64,000 nucleotides of DNA from Coprobacter tertius (lineage in GTDB: Bacteria; Bacteroidota; Bacteroidia; Bacteroidales; Coprobacteraceae): assembly GCF_024330105.1 (NCBI RefSeq), contig NZ_JANDHW010000008.1:1-64000 (forward strand). The letters are read 5' to 3'. This document shows positions 33,180 through 41,664 of this stretch, in pieces. The position numbers and the translations under genes were made by a program. The notes beneath the pieces were generated by a model. The model searched no databases. It saw only the letters and a program-made list of their open reading frames with translations, and was not told the DNA's origin. Position 1 is the first letter of the stretch; each line of letters starts with the position of its first letter.

Positions 33180-36100
33180 TTAGCATTGACATTCAGTAAT
33201 TACTAAATCACATTCTTCAGAAGTTAGGCCATACTTTTTCAAAATAATAAGATCTAATTTTTGGTATTTAGAATGGTCATATTTTTGTAACAAATCTTCT
33301 ATAAGGCTCTCTATTTCATTATTAGGGCTTATACAAGAAAAGTATTGAAAGAAAGTGTGTTTCATCCTAACACCATTTTCACCCAATATGCCACCACCAT
33401 AAAAATGCTTTACTGCATAAAAAAACAAAGAACTATTTAAAATAGCAATAAGAAACTTTAAATGTTTACCAACAATGATTCGCCCTGTATCATTACATAA
33501 GAAATTTTCCTTTTCATCAAAAAAGAATTGTCCACTTTGTACAATTTCTTGGAATATTATTTTTGGCTTGAAAAAATCCTCCATATAAGCGCAGTTACGC
33601 AAATTATAGGGTGTTTCTCCTTTATCAACTCTTTTTGAAATTTTATCTAAATATTGGTCCAAATGAACCTTTATAGAAGGATACTTTTCGATATGAATGC
33701 GTTCAAGCTTACCCTTTATACCATTGTGTACATTAATCAGCCATAGTCCAGCCCAATTATATCCGTAACGTTTTATGTCCCTGCCTCGCAGAATAGGTCG
33801 TATAATTTCAGCCGTTTTTTTGTATTCATCTTCTGTTTGACAGTTCGCGAGAATTTCATTCCGTTTTTCAGTAGATATAATGAAAGCTTCATTATATCCA
33901 GTAAGAACACCTCGATATATTTGTATATCCCAATCTTTGAGTGGCGTACCCACAGCTTCGATCTTGCGCTTTATGCTTTGTTCTATTGGCGATAAGATTA
34001 CCCAACAATCGCTGTTAGAAAAATTACAAAACGACCCACTTTGCTGCACGAAAACGCTCAAATTATTTAAGTCATTCCTATCTTGCAATGTACAAACAAA
34101 CGTCCTTTGTAAATTCGTTGTTTTCTGAAGCATAAGAACATTTGTATCTACGGTTGCCGAACCAAAAATCTTTATTCCAGCAAAATCAATCAACATCGTA
34201 GGATTAGTTTCTTGGGCAAAATATTTTCGTAAAGCATTGCCATACGCAGCCCTCATCCATTTATTGGAAGTTATATAGCATAAATAACCATTTGTTTTAA
34301 GAAGAGTCATGCCTAATTCATAAAACAAACAGTAGATATCCCCTGTACGGGTGTATGTTTTATATTCCATACGCTCTAACACATCTGCACTCTCAGACAT
34401 AGACTGTAGCTGAATATAAGGCGGGTTCCCAATAATTAAATCAAATCCTATAAAATTCCCCTCATTATCCAATACCTCAGGAAATTCTATTCTCCATTCA
34501 AATGCACTCATATATACTTTGTTGGAACGGATTTCCTCCAGCCGATCTTCTGCTGTTTTGATTTCTTTTTTCAATGTAGTTATCCTCTTGTCACGTTCCT
34601 TTAACTCATTCTTAGTAAATTCAAACAATTCCAATTGTTTTAGTAAATCCATTAATTCCCCCTTCCGTTTTTTTAGACGTAATATTAATGGGTCTCTTTG
34701 TGATATTTCAGTTTTCAATTTTGACTTAATAGCCGTGATAAGCGTTTCCAAATCTCTTTTCTCCCCCTTGTTTTGAGCATTCTTATATTTAGCTACCGCA
34801 TTTTTGTATTGCTCTATAGTTGTACCCGATTCTTTCAATACCTGTTTTATACTTTCATCCAAATTAAAACGATGCAAAAGAGAATTGCCACATTTGATGT
34901 TAATATCAATATTGGGCAAAGTTTCTAAATAAAAGTAGCTACTTTCCGCTGTATAATAAGCATTTTTCAGTAATTCTATCCAAAGGCGAAGGCGGCATAT
35001 TTTTACAGAGTTAGGATTAATATCTACTCCAAAAAGACAATTTTCGATAATCCGTTTTTTCTCATTGAACAACGTTTCCTGCATCCTTCGGCTTTCCTCG
35101 TTATGTGGATTATACACAAATAGGTTATTATCGGCATCAGTAACAATCAGTTCATCATTTTCAATAGATAAAGTATATTCTGATTTCTTTATCCGTTTAC
35201 CATATGCATCAACCAAAATACCTAACTCATATTTTATCCATATCATCTCATTCAATGCAGATACGAGGAAATGTCCCGATCCAACAGCAGGATCACATAT
35301 CTTAACGCTATTAATTAATTTGTTTGCCTCTGCAATGTCTTCAATCCTATTGTATAAATCTGTTATTGAAACGCAATTCCAATTATAATGTACGTTAAAC
35401 TTTTGCAGCAGTGTATGGGTAATAGCTTCACGACACATAAACATAGTTATAAATCCAGGAGTAAACACCGAACCATCTTTATGTCCGTTAATTTTCTCAA
35501 AGATAAGCCCCAACACCGATGCATTAATCAAAGTCTTAGCTTCATCCTGTACTTCTTCACTTCCTTCACTCGAAAAATTATAAGCATCCAAAAAAGCAAA
35601 CAGATACTCTAATGTTGATAATTTATTTACTTGTAAATTTCGTTTTTTACCTTTCAACACACTATTTTCCCATATCGGAAGTTCTGCACGTTGCGACAAA
35701 CTATTTATTTTTATAGTATCACTTTCAAGTTCAGTTACTTCAAAAAGGGAACTATTCAAATAAGGCACATACCCAAAATCCTTTGACACAGATTCAATCC
35801 GATGAGGTATATCACAAGCTAAGACTTTAAAGAAAAGCGTATTCAAATCATCGTAATCACGTATTTTGGTTGAGATAAGGAATTTATATGCCAAGTTACC
35901 ATTATGATATTTCAGCATTTGTGCTTCCAGCAGTTTCAAAAAAAGAATACGGTTTATCCAAGTGATGCAAAGTTCCATAGCCACATTGAATAAGCGTTCT
36001 TCATGTGTGCTACCATACAAAACCCCATTTACCTTACGCAAACAATCTTCTGCATCTAGTTGGTTGATAGCATTTTCCAACAAAGAAGCCTCGTCTCGTC

Positions 36101-36923
36101 TACCTACAGCCTTGCGAACAATCACTATTTTATTATTTTCTTTCTTTTCTTCAATGCCGATTATATGTAAAAGCTCATTATAAAAGCTTTTGTTCAGAGA
36201 GTTACTATCATTTTGAAATGGAAGCTTTAATAAATGAATGTCACTGAATATTTTATAAAGCTCAATAAGTTTCCGTGACACTGTATTTTTTTCGTGTATA
36301 TACTTTTGATAGTCAAGTAAATTAAAATAGGTATATTCAAGGTCATCTTTTACTTTTTCTATATAGACTGATGCTATCTCTGTATAGAAGAAGTCCGTTT
36401 TTGTACTTGTCTTCCTTCTATCTTGAAAATCTTGAAACTCTCGGCGCAATTCCTTATTTTGATAAAATTTCCTCTCAAACTCATGCGCATCAAAAATGAA
36501 AAATTCATGTATATTAGTAGCTATCAAATATTTGATATCTGTATTTTTCTTTGTTATCCGCTCTCTTAAATAATAAAGTAAAAGTTCCTGTAAAGCTTTT
36601 CTGTTTAAGTTATCAACAGAAACCATCTCGTTCTTGTTTGTCGTACTTTTAACTTCTATGAGTAATCCAATATTTGACTTTACTGTTTTATCCAACCGGA
36701 CTGCCAAGTCAATATCTCCTTCGGGTGCTATATAATAAGTTTTATAAAAAGTTTCGCTCAAAAAATTCCTTAAATGTTCTTTTTGAGTTTCTTCTCTTTG
36801 GCCATCCGAAATGTTTTCAAACAGTGATTGTAAGGTATTTTTAAAATGTTCAAAATCCAAAGTTTCTATAGAAACTTTTCTATATGCCTGATTTAAAGCT
36901 TGTTTTGGATTCAATTTTCCCAT
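33180..36923 (-). CDS. Single-chain type IIG restriction-modification enzyme, phase-variable specificity
   Basis: This 1,247-residue fusion enzyme is predicted to both cut and methylate DNA. The N-terminal PD-(D/E)xK nuclease has Asp72 in GDIDLAV and Glu90-x-Lys92 in LLIEVKS. A long helical region follows. The N6-adenine methylase of the Eco57I type has motif I DPAVGSGHF (544-552) and motif IV NPPY (833-836), with a charged coiled-coil insertion around 740-810. The C-terminal TaqI-C-like target-recognition domain begins near residue 955, exactly where the 142-bp inverted repeat starts. Residues about 955-1247 can be exchanged for those of the silent cassette. It has a consensus promoter (36983..36953) outside the invertible DNA. 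The locus looks AT-richer than its neighbours, which suggests transfer. The recognition sequence cannot be read from sequence. Confidence 0.92.
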   Translation of the reverse strand: MGKLNPKQALNQAYRKVSIETLDFEHFKNTLQSLFENISDGQREETQKEHLRNFLSETFYKTYYIAPEGDIDLAVRLDKTVKSNIGLLIEVKSTTNKNEMVSVDNLNRKALQELLLYYLRERITKKNTDIKYLIATNIHEFFIFDAHEFERKFYQNKELRREFQDFQDRRKTSTKTDFFYTEIASVYIEKVKDDLEYTYFNLLDYQKYIHEKNTVSRKLIELYKIFSDIHLLKLPFQNDSNSLNKSFYNELLHIIGIEEKKENNKIVIVRKAVGRRDEASLLENAINQLDAEDCLRKVNGVLYGSTHEERLFNVAMELCITWINRILFLKLLEAQMLKYHNGNLAYKFLISTKIRDYDDLNTLFFKVLACDIPHRIESVSKDFGYVPYLNSSLFEVTELESDTIKINSLSQRAELPIWENSVLKGKKRNLQVNKLSTLEYLFAFLDAYNFSSEGSEEVQDEAKTLINASVLGLIFEKINGHKDGSVFTPGFITMFMCREAITHTLLQKFNVHYNWNCVSITDLYNRIEDIAEANKLINSVKICDPAVGSGHFLVSALNEMIWIKYELGILVDAYGKRIKKSEYTLSIENDELIVTDADNNLFVYNPHNEESRRMQETLFNEKKRIIENCLFGVDINPNSVKICRLRLWIELLKNAYYTAESSYFYLETLPNIDINIKCGNSLLHRFNLDESIKQVLKESGTTIEQYKNAVAKYKNAQNKGEKRDLETLITAIKSKLKTEISQRDPLILRLKKRKGELMDLLKQLELFEFTKNELKERDKRITTLKKEIKTAEDRLEEIRSNKVYMSAFEWRIEFPEVLDNEGNFIGFDLIIGNPPYIQLQSMSESADVLERMEYKTYTRTGDIYCLFYELGMTLLKTNGYLCYITSNKWMRAAYGNALRKYFAQETNPTMLIDFAGIKIFGSATVDTNVLMLQKTTNLQRTFVCTLQDRNDLNNLSVFVQQSGSFCNFSNSDCWVILSPIEQSIKRKIEAVGTPLKDWDIQIYRGVLTGYNEAFIISTEKRNEILANCQTEDEYKKTAEIIRPILRGRDIKRYGYNWAGLWLINVHNGIKGKLERIHIEKYPSIKVHLDQYLDKISKRVDKGETPYNLRNCAYMEDFFKPKIIFQEIVQSGQFFFDEKENFLCNDTGRIIVGKHLKFLIAILNSSLFFYAVKHFYGGGILGENGVRMKHTFFQYFSCISPNNEIESLIEDLLQKYDHSKYQKLDLIILKKYGLTSEECDLVITECQC
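33751..33812 (-). repeat. Inverted repeat IR2, right copy
   Basis: Partner of 32486-32547, covering residues about 1038-1058 of the active enzyme. Confidence 0.95.
33919..34060 (-). repeat. Inverted repeat IR1, right copy
   Basis: Partner of 32238-32379, covering residues about 955-1002 of the active enzyme, at the junction between the methylase body and the target-recognition domain. Confidence 0.95.
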
Positions 36924-36952
36924 ATACCTAACATTTTATTAAATTCAACTTA

Positions 36953-36983
36953 CAAAAATACGAAATTAGATTTTACCCCAAAA
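36953..36983 (-). promoter_or_regulatory. Promoter of the type IIG gene
   Basis: On the minus strand, TTTG (36983..36980), 19 nt, then TATTTTTG (36960..36953) match the Bacteroides consensus exactly, 29 nt before the ATG. It lies outside the invertible segment. Confidence 0.75.
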
Positions 36984-37123
36984 GAGGTATCATTTTTATT
37001 ATAAACATTATATAAAAAATATATATCAACTTTTTTTATTACTTAAAAAATAATTTATACGTTCAATTAAAAATAACCTGTTTCCGTTTTCTCTAAAAAG
37101 ATAATTGGGAAATATCTCTTTAT

Positions 37124-39781
37124 TTACAAAACGCACTTAATATGGTAATGCCCTGATTGTAAATGCAGTTGTTGCGAAGGATGTGATTTCTCGCCATTTA
37201 TAGAAATACTTTTAGCCTTAACAGGCAACACGACAGTTGCTTCGCAACCGACAGGAATACTCAGATTCAGCATAAAAGAAGAATTGGTTTTTTCCCATTT
37301 CACTTTTAATTTCCCGAAAGGAATTTCTTTCGAAACATTTACCCATGAAATGCCTTTTACCAGTTGAGGCTGAATAAATACATGCCTGTATCCAGGATTT
37401 TTTTCATCCGTAATAATCCCACCCAAAGCCTGATAAAACCAAGATCCGATACCATTATAGCAATTATGAATATGGCTACGTTCTCCATTCCAATGCTCCC
37501 AAGTTGTAGTCGCTCCATTATTCAGCATATACAAATAACCCGGATAATCTTTTTTCTTCAGCATACCATAAATAAAATCGGCCTGATTATTTTTAATGGC
37601 CCATTCCGTTATCACAGGTATCCCTACCAACCCGGTAGACAAATGTCCGTTAAAACGCTCTTCCGTTACTCGAAATAAAGTATTTCTAACATCAGACAGC
37701 TTTTCTTCGGGCGTAGCGCCAACCAGCATCGGATAAGTCAAATCAATCTGCGTGCCTGTAGCATAACTCTTCTGGGGGTCATTAAAAAACGTTTTATGAA
37801 TAAGGGTATTCAGATTTTTATACTTTACGGTATAAGTATGTTTATCTTGTTCTTTACCCAAAACGTCTGCAATCTTGCACATGGTTTGGTAACAATTAGA
37901 TATAAAACAATTATTTACGACATCTACCGATAAAGAATTTGTCTGGTCGATTCCTGAGGGAGTAGCCCAATCCCCTAAATACCAATTTCGATAATCTGTG
38001 TTCGGCCAGGGTTTAAGCAAACCCTTCACGGAGTATTTATCCACATAATCCAACCATCGTTGCATATAAGGATAATAACGTTCGATTAAACGGCTATCTC
38101 CATAATTCACATATGTTGCCCAAGATGCTGTAATTATAAACCCGCACCAATACGGTCCTCCACCTGCCATATAAGGATTCGGAGCAGTATGAGGCATCCC
38201 ACCGTCATCTCTCATACAGTCTGCCCATGCCTGCATCCAATTCATGTATAACGGCGTTAGATTGAACATCGTCTGTACGGTTTGCGTCGAAGCGTTCCCG
38301 TCACCACCATATCCCAATCTTTCGATCTGAGGACAATCCACCATGTAACCGCCCAATGTCAAACATCGAAATGTATATTCGATCATGTCGTGAATTGCAT
38401 TTAAATCTTCATCTGAGCAACTAAAAGAAGCTTTTCCACTATAATCGGTATGAATCAGGCAACCCGTTATATCGGACAAGGCCGGAGCCTGACCGAGGTT
38501 TGTAAGTTTCAGATAACGAAATGCATGATAATTGAATTTATTAACGAAACACTCCCCCTCTTTACCGGAAGCGATATAATAATCTTCATAAAGCCCGTCT
38601 CTAAACTGTCCTTTTTCATCTAAAAAATCGCAATAACTAATTCTAATCTTTTGCCCCGGTGACAATGTCGGGAATTTTATTTTCGTCCACCCCGTAAAAT
38701 TTTTTCCCATATCATATATCCAAGATGAATCTTGAGCAGCTCTACAAGATACCGGGTGAAATTTATTTTGAATCCGGTTCAATTCTACCATTTGGGGAGT
38801 AGCCTTGTGAGTAGGCATATATACAACTTTAACTTTTTCCCATTTCCTGCTATTTAACGAAGATACGGTTAAGTCCGATGGTAATTCGGATGCCGTTATA
38901 ACTTCTCCTCCAAACTGATGAGGTCTCCAATTTCCGGTAGATACATAGCCACTTTCGCTCGCCAACCAGGTATCGTCTGTCATCAAAACCGTAGTCCATT
39001 TCCCGTGATCCTTACATTCTAACTGAGCCCGCACAAAGGGTCCGCCTTTTACAACCCCCGGCAGGCCATCTCGATACCACCCCTTGCCTAACCAGATAAC
39101 AATTTCATTACTCCCCTTTTTAAGAAATCGGGTTATGTCATAAGTAACAATTAAAGAACGTTTATCAAACTGAGAAACAGCCGGAGACAGTACAGCATCA
39201 CTAATAGGACTTCCGTTTACATATACTTCATGATATCCTAATGAATTTACATGAAATATCATTTTTTCCCCTATAGTATTACAGTAGAAAGTTTTTCGAA
39301 GTAATGGCGATTCCATTCTCTCTTCAGTCTGTGTCATCCCTATAAATTGGGCACTCCAATCATCAGGGAACAATAAGCCTACGCCAAAACAAGCTGGTTT
39401 ACTCCATGCAGATACCTTTCCTTCTTCATCCCAAACACGAACTTTCCAATAAGAAAAACTTTTTGAAGTCAATGGATGTCCCTGATATAAAATTCCGTTG
39501 GAAGTACCCGATTCCACCTTTCCGGAATTCCACAAATCAGCCTTTTTTTCCGATAAATATTCTTTGTCCGATGCTACCAAAATTTGATACGCAATTTGTT
39601 TAGTTCCCTGTTTATTCGAGCTTAAAACCCAGTCGAACCGAGGAGAAACATTGTCTATACTCAACGGTTCGCTTAATTTTTCACATTGTAAACCACCTAT
39701 TTTCAGTGATGTACAAGAACAACAAAAAATTGCTACCGAAAACAACAAAACAATTAATACGTTCGAATATATGCTTTTCAT
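37124..39781 (-). CDS. Alpha-L-rhamnosidase, GH78, lipoprotein
   Basis: This 885-residue enzyme, taken from the second in-frame ATG (39781), has a signal peptide ending in a Cys-rich lipobox (IFCCSC). The earlier ATG at 39805 would put eight residues before the signal. The layout is that of GH78: N-terminal beta domains (GLQCEKLSEPLSIDNVSPRF), then an (alpha/alpha)6 barrel with the catalytic motif DCPQIERLGYGGDGNAS (general acid and acidic partners, about 38290-38335), the downstream TTTWEHWNGERSH motif (about 37480-37505), and a C-terminal beta-sandwich. It removes terminal rhamnose from plant or microbial glycans. No SusC/SusD pair is adjacent, so it is an isolated enzyme. Confidence 0.93.
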   Translation of the reverse strand: MKSIYSNVLIVLLFSVAIFCCSCTSLKIGGLQCEKLSEPLSIDNVSPRFDWVLSSNKQGTKQIAYQILVASDKEYLSEKKADLWNSGKVESGTSNGILYQGHPLTSKSFSYWKVRVWDEEGKVSAWSKPACFGVGLLFPDDWSAQFIGMTQTEERMESPLLRKTFYCNTIGEKMIFHVNSLGYHEVYVNGSPISDAVLSPAVSQFDKRSLIVTYDITRFLKKGSNEIVIWLGKGWYRDGLPGVVKGGPFVRAQLECKDHGKWTTVLMTDDTWLASESGYVSTGNWRPHQFGGEVITASELPSDLTVSSLNSRKWEKVKVVYMPTHKATPQMVELNRIQNKFHPVSCRAAQDSSWIYDMGKNFTGWTKIKFPTLSPGQKIRISYCDFLDEKGQFRDGLYEDYYIASGKEGECFVNKFNYHAFRYLKLTNLGQAPALSDITGCLIHTDYSGKASFSCSDEDLNAIHDMIEYTFRCLTLGGYMVDCPQIERLGYGGDGNASTQTVQTMFNLTPLYMNWMQAWADCMRDDGGMPHTAPNPYMAGGGPYWCGFIITASWATYVNYGDSRLIERYYPYMQRWLDYVDKYSVKGLLKPWPNTDYRNWYLGDWATPSGIDQTNSLSVDVVNNCFISNCYQTMCKIADVLGKEQDKHTYTVKYKNLNTLIHKTFFNDPQKSYATGTQIDLTYPMLVGATPEEKLSDVRNTLFRVTEERFNGHLSTGLVGIPVITEWAIKNNQADFIYGMLKKKDYPGYLYMLNNGATTTWEHWNGERSHIHNCYNGIGSWFYQALGGIITDEKNPGYRHVFIQPQLVKGISWVNVSKEIPFGKLKVKWEKTNSSFMLNLSIPVGCEATVVLPVKAKSISINGEKSHPSQQLHLQSGHYHIKCVL

Positions 39782-40486
39782 ACTATAATTTAAATTTAAT
39801 CCCAAACCAACATTCCACTACTCTCAAATATATTTTTATATACTCTTTTTATAACCTTTACCAATTCAGCCTCTTCCCAAAACCTATTTCATATTATCTG
39901 CACACGATACTCATTAAGGGTAAATCCGGTAACATTCTTAAATAAGCGGCTGAAATGTCGCGGATATTGAACTCCCTATTCGTAAGCGCTTAGACTGAAC
40001 GTTTTATCGGAGTCGGCAACCAAATCTTTAGCAACTCCGATTAATTTTATCTGGATATATTCTTGTGCCGACTTACCGGTTTCTGTCTTAATCATCCCCC
40101 CACAATAGGAAGACATAAATTATTTATCAGCATAATAATTAACCGAAGACAACCCGAACTACAGAGATTTTCCGGTAAGGAAATATTCATCGAGCAAGTT
40201 TTCGTACTTCGCTCAAACATCTTTATTTACATTAGCCCGGGTAATAAATTGTTATAGTCGCTTACCGACTTCATATTCACAATCTTTTCTTCCATCACAC
40301 TCTCTGAATTTTCACATTACACAAAAATAGTTTTTTTTCCGATACATGATTCATGGCCTTCTCAGAATCAGTAATATTGGTACAAACTTCTGTAATTTAT
40401 ATAATGGGTCTACCGGAAAATCGACATACTTTTGTCATTATAAAATTGAGAAATAGCCACACAATAAAATACAAATCAATTTAGAT
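39782..40486. other. Gene-free region holding a regulator remnant
   Basis: About 700 bp between the rhamnosidase and flavodoxin genes contain only the AraC pseudogene listed separately, plus AT-rich flanks. No consensus promoter pair was found. Confidence 0.6.
39889..40295 (-). pseudogene. Decayed AraC-family regulator
   Basis: Read on the minus strand, the start MEEKIVNMKSVSDYNNLLPG is followed by a stop. A shifted frame then gives LLDEYFLTGKSL, a stop, FGLSSVNYYADK, a stop, and the AraC DNA-binding signature GGMIKTETGKSAQEYIQIKL. IGVAKDLVADSDKTFSLSAYE, another stop, and GVQYPRHFSRLFKN with VTGFTLNEYR follow. Most of the sensor domain is deleted, and at least three stops interrupt the HTH region. 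It lies 191 bp upstream of the divergent flavodoxin gene, which it may once have controlled. Confidence 0.85.
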
Positions 40487-41122
40487 ATGAAAAAGAAACT
40501 GACATTATTATTAGGATTTATCACAGGTCTTTCCTGCTTATCCTGTAACGGTAATAACCCCCATAATAACACCATCCCCCATGAAACTGTAAAATCTTCA
40601 TCACAAGAGTCTAATATCCTGATCGCATATTTTTCACGTACCGGTTATAATTACCCCGACACATTTCTTACTACCGGCAATACCGCCGTTATCGCAGGTT
40701 ATATCCAAAAATATACACAGGGAACTTTATTTGAAATCGTGCCCGTTACCCCCTACCCCGCAAGTTATACGGAAACGACCGATATAGCACAAGACGAAAT
40801 AAAAAATAACGCTCGTCCGGCAATAAAGAATAAACTCGAAAACCCAGACCAATATTCTACTGTATTCATCGGTTACCCTATTTGGTACGGCACAATGCCT
40901 ATGATCGTACGCAATTTTATAGAGACCTATGATTTATCGGGTAAAACCATTATTCCTTTCTGTACACACGAAGGCAGTAATTTCGGCAGCAGCCTCTCAG
41001 TTTTTAAAAGCATATATCCCGCTATTTCCCTAAAAGAAGGCTTGGCTGTACAGGGATCGACAGTGAGCGATGCCCGCGATAAAGTAGAAGCCTGGCTGAA
41101 AAACATAGGAATAGAAAAATAA
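40487..41122 (+). CDS. Flavodoxin-family exported lipoprotein
   Basis: This 211-residue protein has a signal peptide with a lipobox-like LSCLSC (Cys about 20), then a flavodoxin domain of the flavodoxin_4 type. Features are ILIAYFSRTGYN (phosphate loop), GTLFEIVPVTPYPASY, the FIGYPIWYGTMPMIVRNFIE motif that holds the FMN ring, and PFCTHEGSNFGSS. Export of a flavodoxin-like protein is unusual in general but known in Bacteroidetes. An electron-transfer or quinone-reductase role is inferred. A decayed AraC gene is divergent upstream. Confidence 0.88.
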   Translation: MKKKLTLLLGFITGLSCLSCNGNNPHNNTIPHETVKSSSQESNILIAYFSRTGYNYPDTFLTTGNTAVIAGYIQKYTQGTLFEIVPVTPYPASYTETTDIAQDEIKNNARPAIKNKLENPDQYSTVFIGYPIWYGTMPMIVRNFIETYDLSGKTIIPFCTHEGSNFGSSLSVFKSIYPAISLKEGLAVQGSTVSDARDKVEAWLKNIGIEK

Positions 41123-41148
41123 TAATCTCATCCTAAAATCGAATCATA

Positions 41149-41179
41149 ATTTTTCGATATGGTTTTCATATCGAAAAAT
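41149..41179 (+). terminator. Hairpin downstream of the flavodoxin gene
   Basis: A perfect 13-bp stem (41149-41161 with 41167-41179) with a 5-nt loop and A/T-only ends lies 27 nt after the stop. A following T-run is absent, so termination efficiency is uncertain. Confidence 0.5.
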
Positions 41180-41429
41180 GCATTCTCTCTCTCTTTACCG
41201 GGAATTAATAGGCTCTCTCTGAAACCCTGTTTTTTCCCGGTTAAATATTTATCGGAGAACCGGTTTGAAAATGGCTTTTTAAAATACGTTCAAGTTTTCC
41301 ATGAATCATTTGTTTGCACATCGGAGTAACACAAAAATATATCGAATTTATTCGATTCTCAAAAAAGATATAAATCTACAGAATAATACTATCTTTACAT
41401 AAAGATCAATTAACGACGTATGAAACGCC

Positions 41430-41517
41430 AACTCTGTAAATAGTTTTCAACGAATCAAATAACAGCAACCGTTTTCTGCGGTAGTACCTTCTGAGATTAT
41501 CCTCCATTTACAGAGTT
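41430..41517. repeat. 12-bp perfect inverted repeat spaced by 64 bp
   Basis: AACTCTGTAAAT (41430-41441) recurs inverted at 41506-41517. It could be the stem of a structured small RNA or the ends of a mobile-element remnant. The spacer shows no coding potential and no promoter consensus. Confidence 0.35.
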
Positions 41518-41664
41518 CAATCCTTATATTTTAAATTTTACTGTAATAATCTTTTGTCTGGAAAAAACCAAAATTTACAGCTATCAATACGTCATATTAT
41601 GAACTTTATATAATAAAAAATAAATGTCTCTCATTAAAAATGGTAAAACGGGAATTATCCCGTT

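Larger units (their letters stand above)
32238..34060. other. Predicted invertible DNA segment (specificity switch)
   Basis: This 1,823-bp segment is bounded by perfect 142-bp inverted repeats and holds two opposed target-recognition modules meeting tail to tail (stops at 33130 and 33180). The reading frame through both repeats is the same in both orientations. Inversion would therefore join the silent module to the methylase-nuclease body with no frameshift. The invertase gene lies immediately left, and the enzyme body and its promoter lie right and stay fixed. Confidence 0.9.
41123..41664. other. Gene-free region with two inverted repeats
   Basis: This 542-bp convergent region lies between the flavodoxin gene and the efflux operon. 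It holds a terminator-like hairpin (41149-41179) and a 12-bp inverted repeat spaced by 64 bp (41430-41441 with 41506-41517). No gene was found in it. Confidence 0.55.

Noticed and set aside
41430-41517. Invertible promoter of the Mpi capsule type
   Set aside because: The spacer is only 64 bp, has no TAnnTTTG/TTTG pair, and no gene starts nearby in a suitable direction.
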